Assembly (NCBI GenBank): GCA_013399695.1
Contig: VXAU01003702.1
Coordinates: forward strand, 1,080,519 to 1,144,518
Reading direction: 5' to 3'
Origin: Formicarius rufipectus
Lineage: Eukaryota; Chordata; Aves; Passeriformes; Formicariidae
DNA length: 64,000 nt
Both the position numbers and the translations under genes were made by a program. Position 1 is the stretch's first letter. Each line of letters begins with the position of its first letter. The notes under the pieces were generated by a model. That model was not told the DNA's origin and did not search any database. It saw only the letters and a program-made list of their open reading frames with translations. Below, one piece after another: positions 12,901 through 27,900 of the stretch.

Positions 12901-15900
12901 TAATAGTAAAGAGTACACTAAACCACAAAAAACATTTTCTGCAAAATTAATGTCTTTTACAAACATTTCTCAGCCTCACTTACTGGCCCAGCCCTGTTTT
13001 GCCAATTTGTCCTTTGCTACCAAGCATCAATTTAAGTCTTGCAAAATACTGTTTTCTCTTAGGGTGGGACTGTGCATTTTCTACGATCAGAAAAAGGCAT
13101 TAAAAAAGCAGCATTTTAACACTCATGAAAAGATTCAAAGACAGAAAGATGTATATTAGAGTACTTCACTGCTAGGACACACTGATTATTAAGTAATCTC
13201 CATATCACAACCTCAAAAAACCTTCAAAAAGGTCAGAATCCCTTCATGTTTATTTGTTCTTCTCTTTCCAAAGAAAACCTGTCTGTTAATTCACACCATT
13301 TAGATCTCAGTGTTCGGCTTTCGTAATGAGAATGTTGAATTATTTGGAGAGACACTGAGATATTTCCAGTGTAAAAATAAAAGGTTATTTTTAATTAATC
13401 TGAACAGATCTGCTGCATGTCAAAGTTCCTCACTTCTGAGTTCTGCAAGTTCAGGCAGAAATGACAATTTCAACAGCAATGGGCACGCACCACCAGCCAG
13501 CACTCAAGTGTTTGGAGAGTTTTCTCTCAAATGGGAATTCCAGAAGGGCTGCTTTAGACAGACAAACAAGCATATGCACTGCTTTAGTTGAAAATTAAAA
13601 TCTCGGTACACTGTTTGTAAATTAACTGTGAATTAAAGAGAAAAAGATTAAGTACCAGTTTAATATCTCAGTATTTATCTCTTCCTATGAGGTGTCCACA
13701 GAACAACTGAGAATTTCAAGTAAGTACAGATTTTAATCTCAATTTTTCAAGAGGAAAAAACAGAGCAGACGATATATCTACATTAGCAGAACCTATCAGT
13801 TCTTACCTTAACCACAGTTACATCCAAACCAGATAAGTGCAAAATTGGTGCTGCATTCTTTTCAAAAAGGTTCCTGGCTTTCCTGGAAATAACAGAGTAA
13901 AAACTATTTAATTAGTCTGGTGGCTAAAAAGAAATTACAAAGAAAAGAAATAAATGAATAGCAAGAAGAAATCTACTTAAAACTGAGCATACAATCTACA
14001 CAATCAGTTACTCAACCTGTCAGTCAGGGAAGATGAGATTTCATGTGGTTCAAACGTACTACATTTCTAGCTTCATATTTCAGATGTCAGGTTTTTGTTC
14101 CAGTTTCAATAAATGCAGAAGACATTATCTAGCTTTCTGCAAAAATAATTTAAAAAACCCCATCAAAACAAAATGAGATCTCCAAAAAGAAATTTATTAG
14201 AAAATTAATGACTTACAGAACACTAGGCTTTAGGACCGCAAAGAAGGCCCATGTAGGTTTTCAGAAACATCAAAAAACCCCAGGTATTTACTACTATGTA
14301 TTATCAAATAAGCCAAGAAGCAAAACTTTATCTGACCTTCTTTTGGTATAGGACTGATACATTTTCTGCTTGTAATTGCATAATAAAATAATCACACCAC
14401 TAACCATAAATTGCTTACAAGTAGAAACACAAGGCTTTATTAATACTTGGCATTCTTCAGTCATGTGTGTTTTGAACAAAAGCATGTAAGTACAACCACT
14501 TCCATGTCAGATATTTTATTCCCTTCATATTGGTACTAACAACTCCAGGTCTCTCCCCAAAGCTTAGCTGATCAGCAGAAACACACACACATCATATCCA
14601 AAATCATAGGTTTTCTGTTGATGAGCATGTAAAAATAGCAGCCGACCTCTTCCAGGAGTCTTGCTCTAAGCCCATATTGAGACTCTTAGTTTGTGGGCAC
14701 ATGCCTTTCAAGGACAGGTTCCCACAGCAGTAAGATTACTGCTGGCTAACTTCAAATCTTGAAGCAATCAAGGTCATCTCTTATTTCTATAGTTTTTGAG
14801 GCAGAAATCTATTACATGCAAAAGTCTGGAAGGAATACCAAGGAATGCCACATAGAAAGGAATGACAAAGGTCAAAACACAGGATAAAGGGGGAAAAAAA
14901 AAAAAAAAAACAAAAAACAAAAAACATATATTTAGAAATCATTCGTTGACCTCAAGTAACTAATTCTATTTCTCATCCCAATATATCTGGTGAAATAAAG
15001 TTTGGCATAGTTACATAGCGCCAGTTTGGTATCAGAGGGAGGCAAAAATGAGCTCAAAAATCTGTCTGGCTTTTGTAGTGGATGGCAGAGTTAAAATACA
15101 GAAAGAGTGCCTCAAATGAGAGTGTTGGGAAGGGGCAATTTTACCCTTTGCAAGCTGCTGGGTTGAGGAACACTGTTGCTTTCTTCAGTGGCATAGTGGC
15201 AGGGATCAGCTGGTTGCCAAAAGCCTATATAAGAGAAAAAGAGCACAGCTCAGTTTATCTTTTAAGCACACTGCTAAAACAGTTCAAAATAATGCATTTC
15301 TACAAATGTCCATGGGCTTTCAAGCCTCATGACATTCAAATGACTTCCATCTTCAGACATTGTGCAGGTCTCGTATTCAAAGATCTGCACCCTTAGCAAC
15401 AGCTCACATCACTGTCATAAGTACTCTTTAGCTCATTTTTACAATTCCACCACCATTTTGTATGTGTCAAACTCTGGTTTTCTGCCATGGGCAGAGATCC
15501 AGGGAGCTATCCTTGACTCCAAGGTTACTTGATTTTCTTTCCTTATGTAATTCTCATACACTTGCCTGCCACCTGCTTTCTGCATCCTTTCCCACTTCTG
15601 AACTTCAATTCTTCAGTTTCTTCTATTCATTTTAGTATTTTCTATGCTTCAGTTTTTGGAGATACGAAAGAATTACCTGAGAATTTGCCCAAACCTATAA
15701 GCAAGTTCACGGTTTCTCACTTTTTTACCCCTCTAATGCCTATATATAAAAATCACTTAAAATCCTCTTGAACTTTTAATCCAATTCTGAAGATGTGCCT
15801 CTATTTTAAACTCTTTGAGAGTTATTCTATACAGGCTCTTATACCTATTTCTGTAGCTTTTCAGGAAAGGAGAGGGAAGAAAAGGCAAAGCTTTCATGTA

Positions 15901-18900
15901 TACATCCCACTCTGTAAACCTCTTCAAGGTCACTTAAAGGCATCCTCACTAACACACCAAATCAATCTGGTTTTGAGTACAAGGATGACAATGTATTCAG
16001 CAACACCATCCGGAAACCTCAGAAATAAAGTAGGAACAAAAGATTACTGTGCCAACACAGTCCAGACAACTGTCTCTGGCCTCCTTTCCCCTTTATCTTG
16101 AAATTTAATCCCCCAAGCAGGAATTTTTATATTGAAGAAGGTGATACTGTAAACAAAGAACAGTAGATTCTGGTGGTTGTTAGCTGTTCAAATTTATAAT
16201 TAATTCCACTTGCCAATTTTGCTCAGGAAAGCTCAATTAAAAGAAGGGTGCAGCTGACTATGCTGCTAAAACATTCACATTTCTTCAAGAAAGGAAAAGG
16301 ATGAGAGAAGCTGCTCAGAGTAAAGAAATCTTCAGAGAAATGGAAACAAATCAATAGCTCTTAAGCTTTACTCAAAGATCAGCTGGAAAACAGACCAACT
16401 TATTATATTGCAGCTGTTGGGCGGGAATTGGGGAATAGGAGACTTCTAGCATGTTACAGCTGCTACAAAGAACTAATTGTTTGCTTGGGGGACACAATGT
16501 GATATATCTGCATGCTCTAAACAATCTAACATGGCTCCAAACAACCTCACAAGACTCACATAGCATTTATGAGTAATGACACAATCACTCCTTTACATAA
16601 TATATTTAGACATTTATGTTACAGATAGGGGAATTTCTAAAACCAATGCTGATTTGTAAGACAGGAAAGAAAAAAATAATAATGCAACTTGCTAGAAGTC
16701 TTTCAGAGAAGAACATCAGTAAAGACAATTTAAAATCAGATAATAAAAATGGTTATTAAATATATACGTGAAGGTATAATTTAGGTAAGTCAATGCCTTT
16801 TTCACTTTCTTGTCAAATGCACGCTTCCGGGAATTGTATTTCTGGATTTCTAGGATGACAATCACTACTCTGCAACTATAAAAACCCCTTTATACAAAGT
16901 CTTTATAGTGATTTATGAATACTAACACAGAAACTACATTCTTTTACAGAAAACTATCTGTGAGTGAATTGTTTTTCAGATAAACAGCACCTCTCTAACA
17001 CATGCCCAGAGTTCAGCAGCAAGAAGGTCAATCAGAGAGACTGATTTGCAAAAGAAGACTCAAGTCAGCTGACACTGGTTTATCCTAGAGAAGGAGGTGT
17101 AAAATGTTAAAAAATATGATAAAAGGGTTCTTTATTATAGAATCTTTCTACAATCATTTGCCACACCAAGGCTGCCATCATAAACTGATACTTAAATTCA
17201 GACATGCATGGTGAACCTTTGCATTGAAGTACTCCTGCAGTGGATACTTTGGCAGAAAGGCAGCTGCCTCATCAATTTCATATTGAAACAGGCTTAAAAT
17301 CTTAAAAATTCAATGCAAAAATAGTAGGGACTCCCCCACACACCACTTCATTCAGATTAAACCTTTTCTTGGGTAAATCTGCCTCTATTTTTTCCCCAAT
17401 ACTTTTACTGCACTATAAATGCAAGTAGCATTTTACAAACAATTTCAGATTGTTGTTACTCTGAAGAACATATCAGACACTTAATGCCTTAGTGCTGTAT
17501 TGCTGTGTGCTTTCAAGCACTATTTGGCACTGACACATCAATAAGAATGGAAATTACAGCAAGAATTGATTACTAGGCTTTCCTTTCCATTCTAATGCAG
17601 AAGTCTTCTGCAGGGTATTTACCCCAGGCTTTAACCACTGAAATTGTAGGAAGCAGTACTGACAAAAGCAGAGCTTTTGTATTTTCATTTATAAAAATAA
17701 GCCATAATGGAACAGAATCTGTCACTTAATGACTGGAATTAAGAAATGGGAAATTCAGAATTTTCTTCTTATACTAGTCTTTCCTTAACACTAAGATCTT
17801 TTTGACAGCATACACAGTTTTCATCAGTGCCTTTAAAAAAACCTGTTATAATTTGGTCAGCATGCTTCAAATGCTGAGGTATTAACAGCTATTTTCAGTG
17901 ATACAAAAAACTCCTATTGCTTTGTTATTATGCAGTAAAAATGAGTATTGAAAACATAAAAATCAAGAACAACTCATACTACGGGTTGGAAATACATTTG
18001 ACTCTGAAGCTGTAAGTATGGTTTATGAAAGCAGTATTTTCAGGGAAAGATTTTTCTTGTTCTTTCATGAGACCTGAGCTCCCTTACATCTATTCTTGCA
18101 TGAAGATCCACCACACAAGACAAGTTGCTGTGAAAACCTTTCTTTCAACAGCAGGCAGGCTAAAATGCCAATTATTTAAGGTGCACCACAGAAGCATGGC
18201 AATCTGAAGGAAAATTCTCCACTGAGAAAAATAATTTTGCCCATCATTCTCAAGCCCCAGTATGTAGCAATGACAGAAGCAGTGTTACACCCTTCAAAAT
18301 CTCAAAGATCTGTCATGGAGAAGCAGGCTGAGAGTAAACTTTATTTTTGGGAGGTGGAACAACTCTTCAAATCCTACAGAAGTGAGGTCATTTATGGGCA
18401 GGAGCATTTACAACGCTGAAAGACTTTATTAAGGACAAGATAGGAGTACTACAGTATGGGAATTTGTTGACTGCTGTTTGCCCATGCAGGCCACAACCTA
18501 CAAAATGCAACAGTACCCTCAGAGAACCATCTCCCCTGAGCACTCGATTTCCTGTCAGCGATCAGCAAACAGCTTGTCTCCACTAAGTTCCCAGTATGTG
18601 GGTGTCAAAAGAGCTGGGTCAGTCAGTCACCACAGTGAGTATCCCTGACACAAACCCTCAGGAGTGAACAGACAAGGGCCAGCTGAGCGCTGACAGGAAG
18701 CGCTTTGCGATACACCTGCCCAGACTACACCCCTCGTGGTGGGTCTGAGATCAACAAATCATCCTCCTGCCAGAACTTGACAGGCCTGGAGCACTTACAC
18801 CTGCAGCAGTGGGGGTCTGGGAGGCTACAGCAGGAACTCAGATCACCCCAGTGGTAACACTGTGCTGCCTCTGCAGCAGCAGCGAGGGCACAGAAGGCGC

Positions 18901-21900
18901 AGTGCCCCAGCTGCCCGCTGGGGACTCGGCCACCCTTTGGCACGTCAGCAGAAGAACACAGATGGCACCGTTACAAGGCTTGTCACGCAGAAAGGACCCG
19001 CTGGGAACGTCTCAGGAGCCCTGCACTACCAAGATAAGAGGGAGATTTTGATCTAATTTTATTACTTTAAACGGTATTACCTGGGCTTCTTGGCATGCAG
19101 CTCTTCGTAGCAGGTTATCACTATCAGGTAAGAGAGAAAAGAGAGTGGGCGTTACATTGTGTACGTTTAAAACAGTTTACTCATTTTTAAAATGTAGATA
19201 CATACTCCTTGTACACACAGTTTGACAACACAAACAAAACAAAAAAATACACTTTTAAGGATAAAATGCACCCGTTTAGGCACACAGACAATTTTTTTCT
19301 GTGTATGCACATAAACATTCTTCCCATAATAAAGAAAAGCAAAAAACAGAGACCAGGATGCCAAGTGTGTTGAGATCACAAAATATATGACACACTGTAA
19401 CTGTAATTTATTTTTAAATTGCTACATAACTTAACTCCAGAGCTACGGTGTGCGTTTTTCTAAGGTTCATGCTGCCTGTTTTTTACACTGAAGGTTCGTA
19501 CCATTCTGGCAGTATAGAAGGGATTTAGAGCAGACTTAAGCACAACTTCCATGGACCTTTGTGCATTTTAATTGTGAACTCCCCTCTCCATCAGCTTGTG
19601 AGACAAACACACGTTAGTGCAGGACCTACCACCCACCCAGGTCTGAGCATGGCCTTAAACAGTAACTCAGAGAGGTGAAAAATACTCAGCTCACATAAAT
19701 GAAGTTTAAAAACAAAGGAGAAAATAGTAGTATTAGATATGTCACAGACATTCATTTCAGAAATAAATTCTGGACTAATCCTTGTCACTGGTGACATGCA
19801 GCATTATCAAGATGAGAAGCAGCGTATAGTTGCCAAGCACACTGGAGACACAGCTACTGAATGAGGAACAAAAGTCTGCCCTTTCCCAGACCAAAAAATG
19901 CCCTATTTCCCCTTGCAGATGAAATGAGGAGTACTGTTCTGCAATGCCCAGTCTCATCTGTCCTCTTGATACAGGCACTACCTCTCCTTGCTAAAACCAA
20001 AATATCCCTTCAGCTTGTCCTTGCCAATACCTGGCAAGACTGTATATTACTGTCTCAAAATGTCAAGCACAAAAAAAAACCCCACAATTACAGTCAGCAT
20101 ATCAAAATGAACCCTACACCAACTAAAAGGATTAAAGACCAATCAGAAAAATAGAAGTGACTAGGAAGATAGCACACTTCTGCCCCAAATGGTGGTCATC
20201 AGGCCAAACCCTGTGATGGAAATGGCAGAGGAGAGGGCAATGCCCAAACACGAGGGCCATCTATTCAATTCCATGAGTTTACAGTGTTTATGTCTCACTG
20301 GAGCTATATAAGTTGCTCTTTTTGGCTTACCAAGAGATGCTGCAATGCCATAAACCAAGAAGTAGGGTGACTTCAGGTGAGATATAAAATTGGGTTCTGA
20401 GAAAATAACTCTAACAGTAAAAAAGCCACAGATTTATTCCTGGTAATAATGAAAATACAAAGGAAGAGTTCAAGCATGGAAAAAGAAAATATGCAATACC
20501 TCATCAAGATAGCAAGTAACTGGAACATCTAGGAAAAAAATTTCCTTAGAGGAATACTGTCATATTTGCTCCTTTAAACCAAAGGACTAAATAATTTGTA
20601 TTAAGCACCTCCAATATTATTTAGAGAAGAGACAGACTTGGGTTTGATTGGAGTAATATGATGAAAGCACACTAGTTAAAATTACTGCCTCTGAAAAGGT
20701 TTGTGTTCCAAGCTAAGTGATGTTGCCACAGCCAATTCCAGCTCAATCAAGACTGCGTAACAGGCTAAGTCCACACTGCACCACTGACAGCATGAGCCCT
20801 CACACAGCGACTTTTTCCTCCTTATGTGTGACCAGAGCAAACACAAAGCCACTGCAATTTCTATACATAAAGCTGAAATATCATGGGATATCAAGAAAAC
20901 TGTGCTATCAAATGATGGCAGCACAGCTGATGTCTTTGAGAACTGCTGTCCTAACCTTATTAACAAATCCTGGTCAAACCTACTTTATCTGTTTACTTCA
21001 CATTGATGCTATTCTGTTCAAAAGTCAAGCTGTGTCACACCATCAGCCTGTATGTTTTCCTGGTGCCTGCAACCTTGTGCTGGAGTGTTAATTGCCTTTA
21101 AAATGGAGCCCAGCAACACATTCCAAATGTAAGCAAAAGATACTGTGCTCTCTTTCCCAGGCAGTGAAGACTCTCAAGGATGCAAGCCTGATTCAGCTCA
21201 ATGGAGTCTTAACCACAAAAATTAAGCTTGACAGTTTAGATGTCAACATTTACGTTCATTTTCCCCTGCACTGAAACACTTACAGAAACAGAAAAAGTCT
21301 ACTCTGACACTTAACATTTTGATATCAAAAGAAAGGTTTAGCGACCCAAAGAACCATTTACCATCCAACATGTGTGTGATTTGTTTCACCCCTCCAGCAG
21401 CACAACACTCAGAATTCCACACCCTCCCAGCCACACTCATAGGATTCCCACAGATTCAACTGGGACATACATTTCAAACCCATCTGGGTTTGTCTTAAGG
21501 ATGCCCCAAGTTTGGCTCAAAGATACCAGGTAACAGGAAATTTTTACTTCCTTAAAATAGGATGCCAACAGGTAACTAACTTCAAACTCCAGGAAAAAAA
21601 AGCACAAGTGAACTCACAGGAGTGCACCTCTAAGAACAACAGCCCTCCTCCTCTATGACAGCTCTTTCCTTCTCTCATTTCATCTGGCTCACACAAAGCA
21701 CCACAAGTGGCCTGGAAGCCCTTTGCAGGTCATACCAATTGATAAATATTGCTAGAAAAATGTTAGAAACAGCAAAAAGGTAACCTCTTCAAGCCTTCTG
21801 TCTCAGAATGTATTAATTCCCAAAATATGGCTGTGCACCAGCTGCCAGAAAAAATGATATTTTAACAACAAACAAAAGATTTTGTTGATTTTATTTGTAC

Positions 21901-24900
21901 TTTATCATCCACTATAAGGCAGTCACAAAGTCTTTTCAACAACCCTCAAACATGAGCAGGTGGGAGCTGAGGGAAATTGCTGCACCGCCTTAAAGAACAT
22001 GCAGAGATTTCTTTTGACTTGTACCACATCCACAGCAAACTAAAAATCAATTTTTACTTTACATTTCCCCTAAGGGCTTATCTACACAATTCGAGCTTAA
22101 AGCGAAACAGACAGGCAGTGTTGCATCTGCTGGCCAACTCAGGGCTGCCTTCCCGCTGTGAGAATGAAGCACCACACAGCTTACAGCTGGGCCAACTTGC
22201 TTAAGCAGTAAAAAAATTGGGAGACAGAGAGGAACAAACGGAGGCAGTGGGGTATGGAATGAAGAGGATGTCCTAAGCTGAACCCACAAATAGAATGTTA
22301 CCAGCCAGTCCTAAAGGACAGCAGCCACTGCAGCAGACTCTTTGGAGGACAGAGAGGGCTTACACCAAGGCAAGGAACCAACGCAGAGAGAACACAAGAG
22401 CAACTGTCCAGAGCTCCCCACGGACCAGCCGTGTCAGGACACACGCCGCGCTGTGAGGATACAACATCTGCATGACCTGTCTTGAACAAGGGCCCTTCTG
22501 ATTTGTCTGCAACACCCCCAGTGCAGGACTGGTGGCCACAGCTCCTCTGGAGCAGAACAGGGAATTAGCACTCTTATACATAACCACACAGATCCACACG
22601 ATTTAGTACAGATGCTCCTCCAGCTGAGACTGCATCCTCTGCCCAAGCACCAGCAGAGGCCAGGGAGAAAAGGACAGTTCCCATGATGAGAGGTCAGCCA
22701 GAGCAGAAGTGAATGCAAGAAGAAGAGGACAATAAAGTCAAACCAAAACTGAGGCCCACGAGGGTAAGTCTTCTAAGAGCCAGTCAAAGCAACTACCTCA
22801 AAAGTGACCACACTACAAATGCATGAAGAAGCTGAGGTGTGAGATACATTTTCAAAAGGGTTATCAGTATTAAATCTAAGACTATTAAGTATATTCAAGA
22901 AAGAAGAAGGCTAAAAACTCTCCAGTTCAGTGCCTGCATCAAAACACAGAGTTTTGTGAGGAGAAACTTGACTAAAGTTGTGTATATAGGATCACTCCTC
23001 AGGAGATATAACAGAACTCCTAGAAGAGATTTTATCTTAGCAGAGATAGCTATATTAGCTGCTTCTAATACAGCAAGAGCACAGCATCCTCTTTGCTGGG
23101 TATTAACATTTACTTCCATCTTGGCTTTGGAAGGGCATGAAAGACAATTCTTAGTTTTCATCATCTTTACCCAAGACTCAGAATTTATATTCTGGGTTTT
23201 TTTGACAAAGTTTTGATGAAACAAAATCAGCCACTCAGGAAGTATATGCAGAAAGGTGACAAAATGAGTTATCAGTTGGCAAACATGCAGAGACTAACAT
23301 TCAAATTGTAGATAACAATAACACTGAAGATTACTGGCAGGCAGTCAAAGGCTCAGGTGCTTTGCCAGCATTTTCTAAGAAGAAAGTTAATACTTTAACA
23401 TACACAGAGTAAAAGCAAGTACCCGATGAGTCCACTGCCTTAGTCCAATATTGAGGGTCCCCACCCTGACAAAGTGATGACCACTTATGCAGTGACACCA
23501 CAGTAACAGTCTGGCCAAATCTGACAATGTTAAGCTGATGTCCATCTTGTTGGAGATTAAATTTCTGCTGATTTGGCATAGCTGGTGACTCACTGCACCA
23601 CCTAGACACACAAGGAACAGCAGCAGCTGAACTCAGGAAAGGTTACCCAGGACATAAAGGTGAGAGGGGCTTCCAAACTTGGTGGAAATTTTGAAACAAT
23701 CAAATGGTATCTTTATTTGTAATCAAGCTCACATGTGTATATTAAACAGAAATATGTCACACCTGAGATAAGCACAGAAATAAGCACACCTGACAATCTG
23801 CATACCCTCTAAGCTTTGATCTAGGATATTAAATTCAGTGTCCCTTGTACCTGCAGTATGATATGCTACAGATTAAAATGAGCCTAATACATAAATTTAT
23901 GCAACCCAGAGGAATTAAAGACAACCTCACATGTAGCAACACAGAGTTATCTTATTAATTTTCCAAGAGTACAAGAGTATTTGCTATCCTAAATGCAAGA
24001 CAATGGATTTTAAAAACATATCCTTTTATGAGAACAAAAGAAATTTTAAGGCTAAGGTTTTGTAAAAATGGCAACAGGGTTTTAGTTAACAGTAGTTCAA
24101 CCAAACATAATACCTATCATTTTACACATGAAAAACTTTTGCCACCTCCTGATCGATGACTCTATTGAAGAGGTACCTTCTGTTATACCACATACTCAGA
24201 AAGGCTCAATCACAAATGGAGGAGGGGGAATCAACACAAGGTTTCCTCTTTGCTCTTCCTCTTCACCCAAAAACCCATTACTTTTAAATCAGTCAGTATC
24301 TGAACAAATACTTCCAAAGATGAAAGGCTAATACACTGATCCAGAAACTAAATGCTGCATGAACAAAGTAGCACACAAGACTAGACTAAGCACCTACTCA
24401 ACCTTTACAGTTACTGTCATCACAACCTTTTTAGCTCAGCAATGATCCATCACACTCCAATGCCCCTCTTTCCATTACACCCTAGGGAGCACAAGGGCAT
24501 CCACATCACACCCCAAACATAGTCTTCAGGGTGGAAGAAGGTCCTATTTCCAAGAAAGGAAGCAGCACTGGGAACAAGTGGAAAAGGTCACATTCTTCCT
24601 GCCTAGATTTGTCCATGGAGCACCCTCCAAAGACTTAAGGAAGTACTCCAGAGCTCTTCTATCCCTATGAGCATGTAGAGACCTACTACAGAAGCAATGG
24701 CATTTATTTGCAGGACAGATTTTTATTTACAGTAGTCAAAAAAGCAAATCATCTCCTCCACGCAAGATAAATACTTTAGAAAATCCACAAGGACAGAAAG
24801 AGGGATGCAGGATGGGAAGCAAAAATTTTCTTCAGCTGCAAATAAATGAGCAACATCTCAGACATCTAATTCCAAGATGCCAGAGGCTAATCTGAACTGA

Positions 24901-27900
24901 TGCTGTGCTAAAGCATCAGCCACTCGTGATGCCAGAAACCAAAGCACAAGACTTCACTAACCCTTTAATCTGTTCTAAAAGGGCAAATATGTCTAGTAAG
25001 GTATGCCTCATGCATAGCAATGTAGCCTCTGATGCTGGTAACAGCAAGCCCCAGGGCCAGCACAGCCCATACATGGATCCTTCATTAACCTCTTCCAGTG
25101 TTGCCTGTGGCAGTCTGTGCGTGGGGCAAGGGGCACTTCTCATGCTCCTCAGCATAACTGGCACACAGACAAAGAAACCGGGACGAGAGCATGTACAAGA
25201 AGACACCAAAAGTCATCACATTTGAAAGCAAAACAAACTACAGAGAGGGATTCTGGCCTATTCCCTGCTCTCCAGCAGCCTCAAGGTAAGGCCCTCACCA
25301 CGAAAGAGCTGCTGAGACCATCCCTGAATTCCTTCTTATGGTCTTGCCGTCAGGTTCTTCTGGCACTCCTCATTTTTCTATTCCCTGTCTAAAACAATCC
25401 TCCACAGAGAATAGCACAGAAATGGCTAAATGGTTGTCACTGTTCCCAAACAGTGTTTAAATCTCTGAAAGCAGTACTCCCCAGCTGTGCTTCAGCCTGC
25501 AGCAAACTTAGCTGCTTGTCATCATAGAACTTCCTTACCTTGCATTTCCAGTTTTCCAGGAAAATTCCAGAAAGAATTTTTCTTTACAGATAAAAGGGGA
25601 GATTGAAGAATGGGATATGTAAACATTTTTCCTCCCCCCCAATATATCATTTAGGTTAAAGCACCATGCCTACACGTGGTGCAGATTTCCATGCACTTAA
25701 ATTTAGCTACCAAAGATTCCATTTTAGTTCATTTGCCTTTGCTACGTCCCTCTTTATTCACCACCTTATCACCTATGGTGCACTTCACATTCTCTGTGAT
25801 CAGACCGTGATTTCACAGTAGCCACACATGAAATTAATATAGCTGAAACCAAAAGCACATGAACTCCCAGAAACAACAGACACAAAGAGGAGACTGGTTG
25901 TGCCTGTCACTGTTTCCAGGCCTTCTCAAGTGCCCACTCTCCATATGCACAAGGAGCAGGTATAGTCTCTTTCTTAATGTCTACTTCAACAGCTCTCTAC
26001 AGTAAGCATTCTGCTCTCATTAGTATCTGTGGCAACAGAAGAGCAGCAAAGAGGCCACTTACATAAGCTGAGTACCTGGGGAGGTCACAGCCTGCTCTGC
26101 CCCACCAGCCACCCCCACATATGAATGCCACTGAGCAATTTTTTCCTCCTCATTTTGTACACTAGGTTTATTCTTTTAGCTAAGAGGTATTTAGAATGAT
26201 AGAACTTCAAATATTTGCTCATTTACATTTTGTTATTTTACTGAAATTCAAAGTTCAAGTCACCAGAGAAGAAAGTTGAATGTAAGGTCACTGATACCAC
26301 ATGGAAGCATCAAAAAACCCAACCTGCTTAGTACAAATACTTCTGCTTACAACAGAGTACACTATGTATATCTGGTCCAATCTCCCTGCTCAAGCAGGGT
26401 CATCCTAGAGCATATTGCATAGGATTGTGCCCACACAGTTCTTGCCACCTCCAGTGTGGGAGGCTCAACAATGCCTCTGGACAACCTGTTCCAGTGCATG
26501 GTCACCTGCACAGTAAAGAAGTTCTTCCTCATGTTCATGTGGAACTTCCTGTGCATCAGTTTCTGTCTGCTGGCTCTTGTTCTATTACCCAGCATCACTG
26601 AGAAGAGCCTGGCCCATCCTCTTGGTACCCTCCCTTCAGACACCAATAGACATTGAGGAGGTTCCCTCAGTCACCTCTTCTCAAGGCTGAACCGACCCAG
26701 CTCCCTGCTCCCTCAGCCTTTCCTTGCAAGAGAGATGCTCCAGTCCCCTAATCACCTTCCTTGCCCTCCGCTGAACCTGTTCCAGCAGATCCTTATCATT
26801 CTTGTACTGAGAAGCCCAGAACTAGACACAGCACTCCAGATGTGGCCTCACCAGGTCTGGGTAGAGAGACAGGATCACCTCCCTCGACCTGCTGGCAGTG
26901 CTTTTCCCAAAGCATCCCAGGACACCATTGGCCTTCCTGGCCACAAGGACACACACAAGCTGGCTCATGCACAGCTTGTTGTCCATCAGGACCTCCAGGT
27001 CCTTCTCTGAAAGTCAAGCAAGCCTCAGTGCTTCAGGTAAGAAGCACTAAAGCAACTAAAGCAGATGTACCACGCAAAACAAAGACTGATTTAATGCAAA
27101 AGTCTCCAGGCTAAAGGATGTGAAGAAGGAAGGTATAACAAACAACATAAATTTATTTTCCTAACTTTTCCCCCGAGGTTCTGGCAGCATTTCAGTGCAA
27201 GCTGAAAAGAACACTGCTGAAACTCTGACTTAACAATTAAAAAGACATTAAGACGGCGACAGAATACACAGCAGCACCAAAAGTAACAATTTCAAAACAT
27301 AATTTGGCTACACTTACATTCTAGTCAAACGCATTAACTTTCACCTTAAAGGACAGGGACTGCAATATAAACCCAGATATTTAAAAATCATCACTCTTCC
27401 TTCCCTTGTAAGGGGCACTTGCTCCACAGGTGAACAGGGGGAACGACACCCCTCGGTTCGACCGATGCGGGCAGCAGCGATGGGCCCGCTGCAAGGACAG
27501 CACAGGCCGCAGCCCCTGCCCTGCCTCCGGAAAGGCACGGCGGCTGGTGCAACAGCACGGTGGCATCCTCCCTGAGCTGCACGGCATCCCTAGAAGGAAA
27601 AAGGAGGTGGGAAAACCCCCGGGCACACTTAGGGACGGCAGCGCTGGGCGCAGGGAGGCGGCACCGCGCCCGCCTGGCCCCATTCCCCGCTACAGCAGGG
27701 TCTGAGGGCGGCCAGGCACAGCACAGAGGGCCCCGCCGAGAGGCGCCACAGCCGCTCCTGCCAGCGCTGTTCGAAGCTCCCGCCGGCACCGCGCAGGGTG
27801 CGGAGGCCCCGCGAGCTCCCGAGGCCTCCCCGGGGAGACCCCCCCGCGCTGCCCTCATTACCAGTGCCTCCCATAGAGCCAGTGGCCGCCCCAGCCCAGC

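Larger units (their letters stand above)
907..19080 (-). other. AGK introns 2-11
   Basis: Introns of about 0.8 to 3.9 kb separate exons 2 to 12. Apart from the exons listed, I recognise no gene, LINE or LTR here. Minor content: a purine-rich stretch at about 8600-8735, an A-rich tract at 14894-14925, and a GC-richer patch at about 18520-19030 in intron 2. Confidence 0.7.
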
